Shown here: piece after piece, positions 13,121-23,595 of the stretch
Layout: each line of letters starts with the position of its first letter
How positions within the stretch are numbered: position 1 is the stretch's first letter
Assembly: GCF_021155765.1 (NCBI RefSeq)
Contig: NC_060105.1
Coordinates: 8,899,001-8,963,000, forward strand
Direction: 5' to 3'
DNA length: 64,000 bases
Origin: Diprion similis
Taxonomy: Eukaryota; Arthropoda; Insecta; Hymenoptera; Diprionidae
Notes under the pieces: model-generated
Seen by the model: only the letters and a program-made list of their open reading frames with translations
The model's database searches: none
Told to the model about the DNA's origin: nothing
Translations under genes and position numbers: made by a program

Positions 13121-14857
13121 GGGAAACTTGTGAGCCTGCGATTGCCTTTCACCGTGTATAACAATGTCCTCGCGATACTCGCGGTGCAGGTTCCTGCAGG
13201 TACTAGGCCTCTCCATTGATCGGTATTGATAACCTGGAGAAATTGTCCTTCGAACGGTTTCTTGATCCGCCGGATTTTTTTTCCCCCCTATTTTGAGTTC
13301 TCGGTGCTTTCGTATTGGTTTTTGCCGTATAAATTTATAAGCTCAACAACGCATACATGACCGGTAACCGGTATTTCTATATCTTCGTCCAAATATAGGA
13401 ATGCACAGATTCGTCCTGCGGTATATAACACAGGTCAAAATAACTGGGTCTCAGTCAGTTAATTTGCCTTGGGTTATGTATACCGAGATCTGAAAATTCA
13501 TTTGAGAGCAAAAAATTTCTCACGAACTTACATGCGATACTTTCGTCCGATCTTGTTGCTGTTGAGTCGAAATCTAGACACGATCGCTATAGAGTTTGAA
13601 TCATATTACGCGTTTGTTGGAATTGTTTTTATGTTAAAACCTAGTTTTCGTGCCACTAAAAACCCTGCTCCTGCTCAAGTGACTAGATTAAGTTAAAACG
13701 TGAAATCCAGCATTCCACACTTATTTTTGTGTATATAGGTGTAGGAGAAAAATTAAAAAAAGAGGTGACGAATGAGATGAAAACCGTCAACGTTCGTTAA
13801 GAAAACCTTGACTTGTCTGTACACTTTTGAAAGTGAATTATCATTTTAATAATAATAATATATTTCATACGAGGTGCAGAGCAGATGCTAAAAAAATATT
13901 ACGAGCAAGCCGAACTTTTGTTCAATTATAAATTCTCGTTTTTCTTTTTAGTGTCTTTGATTGAAAGATTTCAGTAAACTTAAGCTTGACACACGTGTAT
14001 ATAGGGTCTTTGACTTTCGGACGTAATATATGTATTACACCACGTTAATAGCAGAATCGTCGTGAATGATTGAAAGTGAAGTTCCAAATATAAAAGTGAC
14101 GAAGATTCTACGTATCGCGGAAATGCAGAGTGATAAATTGAAAGTCGATATTTTACGACGAGAGAATTTGAATTCCATGCGCGCCGTTCCGAAGCGAAGA
14201 TTTGGTCCGCTTGCGCTTTTCGTTGAGGCGATCGAAAGTGGCGCTGTACTATGGATTGATGCAAAACCAAGAAATTTAACAAAAATTACAAAATTTAACA
14301 GAGTTAGCACGACTTTCAATCGGTTAACTTAATGGTTATTATATTCAGAGATTTCCTTGACTTTGTTTTATTGTTCGCGCTTACTGATAAATAAAATTCG
14401 AAAGTTACAATATAAGGGAATGAATTCTCCGTCGGTATTACAGAACACAGACTAACCGGCTATTACTTCGTATTCTTTACCTAGCATACTCATCCCCCAC
14501 CAACATTGAATGGGAGGTTATAATTAGTTTAATCTGCTGTCAGTGAGCTGTCAAATGATGATTAATAAGAATTTTAGTTGTAAAATGTATTGACTGTTAT
14601 TACCGCGTATCGGGTTACTGAAAAATTTATTTATTCCAGAGTATAGATATGGATCAATTTGTAAAGAAGTAAAATTCTATTTTGGTTATACTGTGATCCG
14701 TTTTTCAGTACCTAATGTCGCAATGAACATTAGCAGACAAACAATTCTTTATCTATCGCTTTCGGTCATTACTCGTATAAGTTATTACTGAAGAAGCTTA
14801 TTCACAAAAAGCTACAGGCATTCCTAATTCGTGCGGAAATCAAGAACCGATATCAAA
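13121..14857. other. Spacer between divergent atk and Vps16A
   Basis: The two genes are transcribed away from each other, so this 1.7 kb should contain the rest of the atk promoter and the Vps16A promoter with its 5' UTR. A block at 13980-14332 is open in three frames at once and is not convincingly coding. No other feature was recognised. Confidence 0.5.
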
Positions 14858-17800
14858 ATGTCTGTCATGTTGACTGCGGATTGGTTTCCCCTCGGAAGGG
14901 ACAAGTACTTTAGGTATGCTCGTTTAACTCCTTAATTTTACTCCGCTATTTTATACTTTATAACTCGATAGCATATATTAATTTCAGGAAATTTGAATTG
15001 TACCCTGTATCATTTCACCAAGAAGTGAGTAATCAGAATTTTATCGCTGCTGCACCTTACGGCGGTCCTATCGCAGTCACACGAGACCCGAACAAACTTG
15101 TCAAGGTACAAGGCGCGAGCAAGCCAATCATTTCTATCTACTCGTCATCTGGGAAATTAATGGCACCGTTGCAAGTAAGTGAAAAAACAGTTATTAGTTC
15201 TTACTTTGCATTGCGTTATGTGATACACCTAATTCAACGAAAAGCTGTGAGAATAACTAAAAAATTTTACATCTGGAATTGAATCTGAAACCTTTGATTA
15301 TCTGTTGCAAGCTATTTTTTCTTCGTTTGTAATACGAGTAAAGAATGCGTACCAAATGCAAATAAATTAATTCATAATGTGCTTCGTTAACTCGGTAAGA
15401 TTGATGCGGTTTTGTTTTAATCCTACTTCACCAAAGATAAATTATCGTCGTCTTAATTCGATATAATCCTGTATACAATATTCATCGATTGTTTGGTCAA
15501 CTCACTTCATTTTTTCCAGTGGAACAGTGGTCAACTTGTTTTGCTTGGCTGGTCCCATCAAGAAGAACTGCTCTGTGTGCAAGACGATGGAATGGTTTTA
15601 ATCTACGACATGTTCGGCACCTATCAGCATGCTTTTGGCATGGGAAATGTATGTAATTGCTGATGGGTAGCGATATTAGTATTCATAAATACTGTGCCAC
15701 GTACGAACTATTTTGTACCATCATTGTCATTTCAGGAAGCCAAGGAAACTAAAGTTGTCGCAGCCAAATTTTTTCCAACTGTAAACGGCACAGGAGTCGC
15801 TGTGCTAACATCTACAAATAGAATTTTCTTGGCTAACAATGTGTCCGAGCCTAAGGTTAGACAGGTTGCTGAAATTCCAAGTTAGTATGCTTTTCTTCTG
15901 TTATAATATGTGTGAAATCTTGATAAAAAATATTGAGAATATCTTATCCGACAACTCATGTGAAAATAGATATTGATGAAGCAATTACTTAACTACTGTT
16001 ACATTTTTCGTACATTCTTTCAAATTAAAATATTCATTGAAATATTATATATCGTACAAGTTTGTTTTATAGAAGTTTTATAGAAGTTGATATTCAAATC
16101 TATGTCTTAATTCTGTTGTGTTATTCGTAGAAACTGGGGGCCCAATTGATTGCTGGTGTATTGTTCCGACTGAAAGAGATAGCCATATAGTCGCTGCTAA
16201 CCAAGAGGGGATTTATCAGATTCAACATATGTACCAAAAACCATCTCCGATTCCCTTTGTGAGTATATATCTTTGCATCTATGAAATCAGCTGATCTCAC
16301 TCCATAGATTAACTCCCGTATATATTTTTATTATGTTGCAATTTTCAAGTGTACAAAAGTCGTGTGAAACCAGGGTGGCCACTAATTTGTGCAAGATAAA
16401 TTCTACGTATTTCCACGCTTACCAGGATCCAAAACGCAGTTTTCCCATGACATGTTTCCTGTTCTAGTTAGTAAGTGCCCTAATTCATTCAGATATCGTA
16501 TTACCCTTACTTTTCATTAAAATTCCATATTTTTCTCTTTGACTCTAGGTTTTTTTAAAAACGAATCAATTTGTCATATCAAAGATATACAAGAACTTCG
16601 AATATAAAACGGATATTTTTATTTTGCCCATGACTACGATTCAAATTGCTTGACAATTCTAGGTTTTCCATGATCCTTTTCAAATATCCTGACATTTTCA
16701 GTATTTTAGATTTGCCAGGTGAAAGGCCACCCTGTAAACAATGTAAAATCTTTCAGTCTTAATTATTCGTGTATGCTGTGAATATCTGTTGAAACAGATC
16801 CGTCCAAACAATTCGGTCAGAGTTACTTCTGGTCGGCAGCATTTGACCGTAACGCTTAGCTCAGATAAAAATTGTACATGTATTGGCAAAGCGGTTTCTA
16901 CGTGACTTGGAAGGGAAGCATAATTTCCACAAATATTCAGCGCACAAATGCACATCAATACCAAGAAATCTGAAGAGAAAAGGGCCAGTCATGCGTTTCT
17001 GATGACGTTGAAATAATGATGCATATTTTATTTCAGAGTACGTATTTTACTAACAAAGTCAACAATGTTATAAGGATGGCTGTATCGGGAAATAATAAGC
17101 ACATTGCACTCTACTCGGACACTGGCTGTCTGTACCTTGGCTCAGTGGATCTGAAGAAAAAGTACTGCGAATGCTTCACCAATATCACCGATCCGCTTTC
17201 TGACATCGCTTGGTATTTACAACTTCATTAATCATTTGGTTAAAAGAAAGAGTTGGAAATAAATGTACTCGTTGAATTTTTCATTATTTCTGTAGGTGTG
17301 GTACAGAGGCAGTAGTTTGTTGTTGGAACAGTGTCCTCATGGTAGTGGGAAGAACAGGAGAAACAATTATGTACACATACGACGGACCAGTTCATCTTAT
17401 TACCGAAATTGACGGCGTTCGCGTTCTGTCAAGTTCATCCCATGAAATGATACAGAAGGTTCCAAATGTTGTGCAAAAAATATTCCGCATAAATTCAACC
17501 GATCCCGCGTCTTACTTACTTGAGGCTTCTAAGCAGTTTCAAAAACGGTCTCACAAAGCCGACAGCTATATTGACCTTGTCAAAGAAAAACTAGACACAG
17601 CTATTCAAGATTGTATCGAAGCGGCCAGCTATGAGTTTGATTTTGAGACACAGAAGCTTCTTATGCGGGTAATAAGGGCTTTTGGTTTCATCTGAAATTG
17701 TTTTACTTTTAAGAAAACTAATTACATTCATTCTTAACATGAAACTTATCTTTTTAGGCTGCAAAATTCGGTAAAGGATTCAGCAGAAATACTAATCCTG

Positions 17801-19825
17801 ATGCTTATGTCACTATGTGTCGTCAGCTAAGGGTTTTGAATGCTGTTCGCCACTACAACATAGGAATTCCATTGACATACACACAGTATCCTTTTTGCAG
17901 CTGATGTAGAGTTTCATCTTGTTCTCACACGAAAAATAATGTACATTATAATGTGACCTTGACATAGTCAGATTACAGGTTCTCTCTAGTCTAGTATTAC
18001 TCGATCGGCTGGTTGCCAGGAGGCATTATTATCTGAGTATACAAATCGCTCGTCACCTTCAATTACCGGAAGTGGATGGGGAGAGTAGAATATTAGCTCA
18101 CTGGGCATGCTACAAGGTGAATAATTCGTAAAACAAATCTAAGATGATTATTCTTTTGTACTGAGTTCTTAACGTTCTTATGCGGTTCAGGAATTCATTG
18201 GTTAAAATATCTGTATCAGGTGAAACAAACGCAACTTGACAAGGAACAGATTGCAGAAGATATAGCTGATAAATTGGGTTACGCTCCAGGTGTTTCCTAC
18301 AGTGAGATAGCTATCGAGGCAGCAAATTGTGGCAGAAAACAGTTAGCTATAAAAGTGAGATATTTCATTTTTAGATAGAAAATGCGTCGATGTGGTCTCA
18401 TCCTTTACATACTAGTATTAATTGAGGTTTGTTTCCACACGATGTAGCTAATCGACTATGAACCTAGAGCGCAATTGCAAGTACCTCTCTTACTGAGATT
18501 AGGCGAAGAACGTGCAGCTCTTTACAAAGCGGTAGAAAGCGGAAATACAGATTTAGTTTATACAGTAATTTTTCATTTACGAGAGAACATGCCGCTAGCT
18601 GACTTCCAGGTAAGATATATAACAAAAACTCTGAGATCCAGGACACAAAGTTGAGAATAATTGTCGTTGATTTTTGGATAATTAATAATGGACCTATTGA
18701 TTTTAACTTCAGAGGTTCATCATGCGCTCTCCATTGGCGATGGCATTGTACATAAACTATTGTCAGGGTCACAACAGAGAAACATTACGTGATATTTACA
18801 GTCAGGACGATGATTTTCACTCTCAAGCATTATGGTTTATCAGAGAGGGCTATCAGCAAAAGGTTTGTGATCGTAAGAAGAAATCGAATTACAAACTGAC
18901 GTAGAAACTGAAGTTCAAAACTGTAATAAATAACGAAATTATGTATTATTTTGCAGAATTCTTTGTCAAGAGATACGTACTTGCAGTCTGCTCACGAAAA
19001 CTTTAAACTAGCTCGAAATGACTCGAATGCAGCACTCACAGAGGAACAAGTAAAGCTGTTACGTTATCAAAGGTCCTTAGCAGATACATTGCATCAGTCA
19101 GTAGTGGGAAAACCTTTACACGATACTGTCAAGCTTCTACTTTTGCAAAATGAAATTAAACTTGCAGACAAACTTCGTTCCGAATACAAATTACCTGACA
19201 GAAGGTAATTATCGATCATTTGCGGCAAAATTACTTTTTTCTTGCATTTAGAGAGATCAAAATTAGTTAAGTCACTTGTCTCCCAACAAAAAAACAATAA
19301 TGCAATTAACATTCTTTCGATTATTTGCAGATATTGGTGGTTGAGAATTCAATGTCTAGCGGAAAACGGTCTATGGATGGAATTAGAAAAATTTTCGAAA
19401 AGTAAAAAATCACCTATTGGTTACGAGGTGAGATTATCATAAAACTGTACGAATTCTTATGCGATTTTCCAACTTTATTCTCATTTACAGCCGTTCATAG
19501 AAGAATGTTTGAAATACAAAAAAAATGATGAGGCAAAAAAATATTTGCCCAGAGTAAGAGAGGAGTTGAAAGTAAAATACTTTGCCAAAGTTGGGTAAGT
19601 ACCGTTTTCATTTATTCGTTATAATCATTATTTATCTAAGTGCGAAATAATACCTGTATTTACGAATACAACTCCTCTTTGGTTCTATATAGCATGCTTT
19701 TGGAAGCGGCCCAGATAGCATTAGAACAGAAGGACCAATCAGCTTTGGAATTTGTAGCGGCTCAATGTGGGCCTGCAGATAAACAAGTAGCAGAAAAAAT
19801 TAATGGCATGAAAGCCAGTCTTTGA
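14858..19825 (+). CDS. Vps16A: Vps16A, core subunit of HOPS and CORVET tethering complexes
   Basis: Sixteen exons: 14858-14913, 14988-15174, 15520-15648, 15736-15880, 16131-16258, 17037-17212, 17296-17668, 17758-17885, 17972-18116, 18220-18354, 18448-18609, 18713-18862, 18957-19204, 19331-19427, 19491-19594 and 19693-19825. They join in frame to 831 residues, against about 839 in human VPS16. The first half is the N-terminal beta-propeller (starting [13 protein letters not shown]; later [14 protein letters not shown]). The second half is the helical Vps16 C-terminal domain, ending after the strongly conserved [13 protein letters not shown]. Vps16 bridges Vps33 and Vps18 in the complexes that tether late endosomes and lysosomes (family knowledge). 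Introns are GT-AG except intron 8, which has U12-type signals; intron 5 carries a short DNA element. A TGA at 19823-19825 is followed by AATAAA. The gene is convergent with the candidate gene ending at 19958. Confidence 0.97.
16371..16734. mobile_element. Short non-autonomous DNA element in Vps16A intron 5
   Basis: The segment starts CAGGGTGGCC and ends GGCCACCCTG, a perfect 10-bp terminal inverted repeat, with no coding capacity between. Length (364 bp), position inside an intron and GGTGGCC-type termini suggest a hAT- or PIF-like MITE. Exact target-site duplications are not visible at the ends, so the boundaries are provisional. The same 10-mer occurs at 58756-58765. Confidence 0.5.
17886..17971 (+). 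other. U12-type (minor spliceosome) intron in Vps16A
   Basis: The 86-base intron 8 begins GTATCCTTTT, the U12 5' splice-site consensus, instead of GTRAGT. It has CCTTGAC at 17957-17963, matching the core of the U12 branch site (TTCCTTRAC), with the branch A only 9 bases before the CAG end and no polypyrimidine tract between. Splicing here gives TYTQ followed by [14 protein letters not shown], the same length as the human protein around its QVLLDRLV segment. Confidence 0.85.
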
Positions 19826-19832
19826 AACGGAA

Positions 19833-19838
19833 AATAAA
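19833..19838 (+). promoter_or_regulatory. Vps16A polyadenylation signal
   Basis: AATAAA only eight bases after the Vps16A stop codon, implying a very short 3' UTR ahead of the convergent minus-strand exon at 19958. Confidence 0.55.
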
Positions 19839-19957
19839 TGGTAATCGATATTAAAAATGGTATCGATTATAAAAAAGGTGTCATGATGCCACAATTTCTT
19901 TATGCAGTATAAAAATCGACAACTATTATTTTATAGCCACATGCTACTTTAAGGCCA

Positions 19958-21951
19958 TTAACTCTTCCCACTGCGATCAGCAATAAATTCGTCATGTTTA
20001 TCAACAATATTTTTCAATATATGCATTTCTATTTCCTCTCCAACATTCGACTGTTCTGTTGTAAGTTCAATTACATAACTGCTTCGCTGAGTAACCAGCG
20101 TTACCTTTTGTCTATAATTTTGAAGCATATTAGCAATGACTAACTGGAAAGAGAAGAAATAAATACCATAAAACGGGGATTTTAGTCAAAATATCTCATC
20201 AAAAATATGGCACACGTGAACGAATCAATCAATTTCATAAGCAACTTAAATACATTTTTCATAGCGTTTGAGTCTTAAGAATTAAACTAAATTTTTTATC
20301 GTAACGAGAACGACTCTTGTATCCCCGTTCAAATGATGCGCACAAAAATCTCTCAATAAGATTTCGTTTTTGTTCAAATTTGCAGGCTGTGTATGAGAGG
20401 AGTAAAATTTTCAAAATTATGATCCAGAATGTCGAAGGTCGAATCACACCGAGCGAGTTGAGATTCGACATTAAAACTAGTCAAGGAACGCATCTAACCT
20501 CTAATTAAAACTACCCAACTCAAAATTGGTTGGTAAAACTCTAAGAAATCTCTTGTAGGATAATTGCCGATATCTAATAACTTCGTTACAGGGTAATGGA
20601 TAAATTCGAGACATTTATGTATGTATTAAGTTATAAGGAGTATATTAAACTTTATACATTATACAAGTTGGTTGTATTCTCATAAATAATATGTCTAAAT
20701 ACAAATGACCGGACAAATCCGTAATCTGAAAAGTCTAAAGACTAAATTCGCACGGAAGGAAAAGAAACGTCGAATCTTGCATAACAGGGTTAGGTTAGAT
20801 TTCGTTGGAGATCAGTCGAATTACGTAAACATTATTTATTTCATTCTTCGAACTCTAACAACGATCTACGACAGTTTTATCACTCAGTATTTCGGTGCAG
20901 GGCACTCGATTTTTCCGCTTGTATCCACAGGCGAATAAAACTGTAAAAAAACAAATGAGAAATAAGATAAATTGCAGCTGCTGCCTGCTGGGCTAGTTAA
21001 ATCTTCTGCTGCATACCTTGTGCTGCTTGTCAGCGTACTCGTTCCAAGGCTCAGGGTTCTTGGTTTTGGACCATGAGACTTCGGGACTGCGGATGGCTAA
21101 ACGTAGGGTGTAGAAGACCGCTCCACCGCATCCAAGGAGTGTAAACGCGTACAAGGGAATGAGCTGTGGGAGATATAATAATCGTGCAAAGGGTTATACG
21201 GGATATAAAATCCGGCTGATTTCGAACGTCGAGTATTAACTCACGGCGGGATGTTTCTTCAAACTTGCAATTGTCAACCCTTGCATATTGGGAGCCATTT
21301 TGCACAGAGATTTATTGGCGTTAAAATTCACACCCGAGCACAATCGTACTTAGCACAGTATTTCCGTAACTCAATCCAAGGGTATGCTAGTTTTGCCAAC
21401 TTCTCTTGCAGAAGTGGAGGAGGGGGGGTCGCCAGTCATACCATTAACTACGTATTTCGATCTACGTTCGAAAGCGTTTTACATTTATTACGTGAACTGT
21501 GCGTACTAGATTTTTTACGTCGTCTATCTATATAGTTAGACATTGTCTAACCTATGACTAACTTATAAGAGAGCTTCATACCTGCCTATGCTTGTTTTTT
21601 GGTATAGTTATAAAGCCTTAAGAAATTTTCGGTCCTTTCTCACCTAACAATAAATTCAATTTTCAAGATTAAAATTGGAGAACGTCGATAAGGTGATTTA
21701 CAATAGAGACCAAAAAATCATATGATCATTACTAACACCAAATTTAAACATTTCTCGAAAAAATCGACTTCTAAAGCGTTGAAAAGAGTTACAAACGTTA
21801 CAAATTTGAAGCTTATTTTCTAACGTCAGCTAGCAGACCATTGAGAAATATATCTGATACTATATTTACTTACCACACTGGCCAAATACCTGAAGGATAA
21901 TAATTCGCTCTTCTGAAGTGAACACATTGTTGAATTTGGTTCCTCACACAT
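19958..21951 (-). CDS. Candidate small unnamed gene enclosing NDUFA4
   Basis: Two minus-strand segments have gene-like borders. At 21874-21951 an ATG opens a 26-codon exon (MCEEPNSTMCSLQKSELLSF...) that ends at GTGGTAAGTA. At 19958-20143 a TTTCCAG acceptor opens a 62-codon exon (LVIANMLQNYRQKV ... DKHDEFIADRSGKS, then TAA). Both are phase 0, so they can join directly to an 87-residue, helix-rich protein with no recognised family. The intron would be 1.7 kb and would contain all of NDUFA4 on the same strand. A further open segment around 20355-20493 might be an extra exon but lacks a donor. The GC-rich promoter-like block at 22370-22525 lies upstream in the right orientation. The link between the two exons is inference; they could belong to separate genes. 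Confidence 0.35.
20835..20840 (-). promoter_or_regulatory. NDUFA4 polyadenylation signal
   Basis: TTTATT on the plus strand reads AATAAA on the minus strand, 44 bases after the NDUFA4 stop. If used, it separates NDUFA4 transcripts from the candidate gene that spans it. Confidence 0.5.
20884..21298 (-). CDS. ND-MLRQ: NDUFA4/MLRQ-like cytochrome c oxidase-associated subunit
   Basis: Three exons (21245-21298, 21017-21163, 20884-20940) of 54, 147 and 57 bases, all phase 0, give 85 residues starting MAPNMQGLTIASLKKHPA. NDUFA4 proteins are about 80 residues. Diagnostic features are the K-K-H/N-P-A start of the membrane helix, the single transmembrane segment (about residues 19-41), the PEVSW...NPEPWN block, and the HKFYSPVD...CPAPKY end, all of which match MLRQ-family proteins. 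The family is a small inner-mitochondrial-membrane protein first assigned to complex I and now placed with complex IV (established knowledge). The second intron is short (76 bases): translating through it gives an early stop, whereas splicing restores the conserved C-terminus. Confidence 0.93.
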
Positions 21952-22369
21952 GTTTTCGCACTGTCACTAAACGTTAAGAGTAGCTCACTGTCAGTAATAC
22001 ATTTTATGCCATGATTTTATGTAACCAGCAACAAGTTATTTTATAGTAACACTCATTTCAATGACACGGATAATAAGGCTGATTAATTTCTTATCGAAGT
22101 AACGATAAAATTTGAATGTAATATAGGTTACTGGTATGAATTAAAAAGAGTTGCTCAGACTACACTCAGCGTCGTTCACTATTTCCAAGTATGTGAGTAA
22201 AGAACTGGTTGGTTCGGACAAATCGCGTCATCAGCTGCAGTTTCTTCAATAACGTTCAGTAAAAAGTTTTGGTACATATATATGTATGTATACATTCCAG
22301 AATAAATATACTATTCGCAAGGGCTAAACTGATCATATTCACTGAGTATTCCGGAAATTGTTAAATAAT

Positions 22370-22525
22370 TAAACGCGAGAAGAACACTCGGCGACGCGCA
22401 CGTTTGAACTGGTTACAGTTCGGCCGACTTCTACTCGTCGTACGCGCTCGTGCCTTCGAGCGAACCATTTTCAAGATGGCCGCCGCTTCGGCAATGTTCG
22501 GGAATTTTCGTTACCACGTGATATC
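22370..22525. promoter_or_regulatory. GC-rich promoter-like block with YY1-like and E-box motifs
   Basis: A CpG-rich island in AT-rich DNA contains CAAGATGGCCGCC, close to the AAGATGGCGGC YY1 site found at many housekeeping promoters, and CACGTG at about 22515. It lies about 420 bases upstream of the candidate minus-strand ATG at 21951 and could drive that gene. The ATG inside the YY1-like motif opens only a 32-codon plus-strand frame, which I do not regard as coding. Confidence 0.4.
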
Positions 22526-22864
22526 TACGTTCTCCCGCTTCTCGCCGTTTTTTTTTACTGATGGATCGAAATGATTGAAACTGAAATACACTACGTATAG
22601 ATGTGATAAACTCTTATTAGGTTTGTGAAAGCAGCTTACATGAGGGCCTGATGAGGCCACTGCTCCGACATTCCCAAGAAAGATTCTGTCATTTTATAGT
22701 CTCTTTGAAAAGTGCAATGCTTATGTTCTGGAATGTTTTTTGACCTCGCATGATACTGGTTGAAATTTGACATCAAATTCAATGCGTTATCTTACGGGCG
22801 AAACGGATGAATTTAGAGTTAAATAAAGTTGAACGGTTCAGATTAGCAGCTGTAAAAGCTACAT

Positions 22865-23595
22865 TTACAGTGTAGCAGAATAGAACCTTTCCCAAAACTG
22901 CATTCGCTTTGTATGAAAACCTTTTTTAGCCTCAAGTCTGATATCAGGTCCATTTACAATTTGAAGATAATTTTCAAGAGATGAGTATGGTTCCCAAATT
23001 ACGCTGCCATTCAGAGTTGCACTAGCAGGAATTCTGTAAACATATATCGTTAAATGTAGCCAATAAAAAAGCCGAGCCGATGTGCAGTTTACTTCAGCTG
23101 CTCGTGACTTGATATTCACCCATTGGTAGCAAACGATGTCCATAATTCTACCATTGTATCTACCATTCTCAAGTCAGTTTGGCTGTATTCATGGCCTGGT
23201 GGCCCGAAATCTGTCTTTGGTCCAGGGAGAAGGTAAATCATTTCGTCACCATGTGGTGCATCCCAATCCTCTGTGTTACCTCCACTAAACTTATAGCTGT
23301 AACTGAAAGTGCCCCTATAGTCAAACGTGCAAAGGTACACCGGATTATTCCGCATATTGGATGCTAGATGCGATTGAAGTTCTTTGTACACGGGATATGT
23401 AAAAAAAACCGTCAGTTAGGAGTTGCATTAAGTTTGTCAATAGCTGAAAGCAAAACAAAGAAAATACCAATTTGATAAACTTGAACATTGTATATACGTT
23501 AGCGTTTCAGTACCTACCAATTTTCTATCAACAGTTAGATCATTCAAGTTATAGAAAGATTTAAGAGCAGAAGTGTGGGCTACGACATTATTTGA
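22865..23595 (-). pseudogene. Carboxylesterase / JH-esterase-like 3' fragment with frameshift
   Basis: Three segments, 23518-23595, 23120-23443 and 22865-23033 (TAA), encode the last third of an alpha/beta-hydrolase carboxylesterase. Family marks are TDGFF then YPVYKELQSHLAS, NPVYLCTFDYRGTFSY, the catalytic-His motif DAPHGDEMIYLLPG, and VELWTSFATNG before the final exon. In the middle segment the frame that enters (LLTNLMQLLTDGF) and the frame that leaves (FTYPVYKEL) differ by one base across a run of eight T (plus strand 23401-23408). There is no room for an intron. The exons with the oxyanion hole and the Gly-x-Ser-x-Gly nucleophile are not visible in the 2 kb upstream before the peroxiredoxin gene. 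A truncated, frameshifted relic is the simplest reading; a one-base assembly error plus distant exons is the alternative. Confidence 0.75.

Noticed and set aside
13980-14332. Block open in three frames on both strands upstream of Vps16A
   Set aside because: Simultaneous openness in several frames reflects base composition. None has family motifs or clear splice borders; it is more likely 5' flank.
20374-20508. Plus-strand open stretch after a TTTGCAG, ending in TAA
   Set aside because: It looks like a terminal exon but no upstream plus-strand exon can feed it; Vps16A already ends at 19825. The opposite strand is equally open.
22474-22572. Plus-strand ATG in AAGATGGCCGCC, 32 codons
   Set aside because: The ATG is part of a YY1-like promoter motif, and there is no downstream plus-strand exon before PTRHD1.
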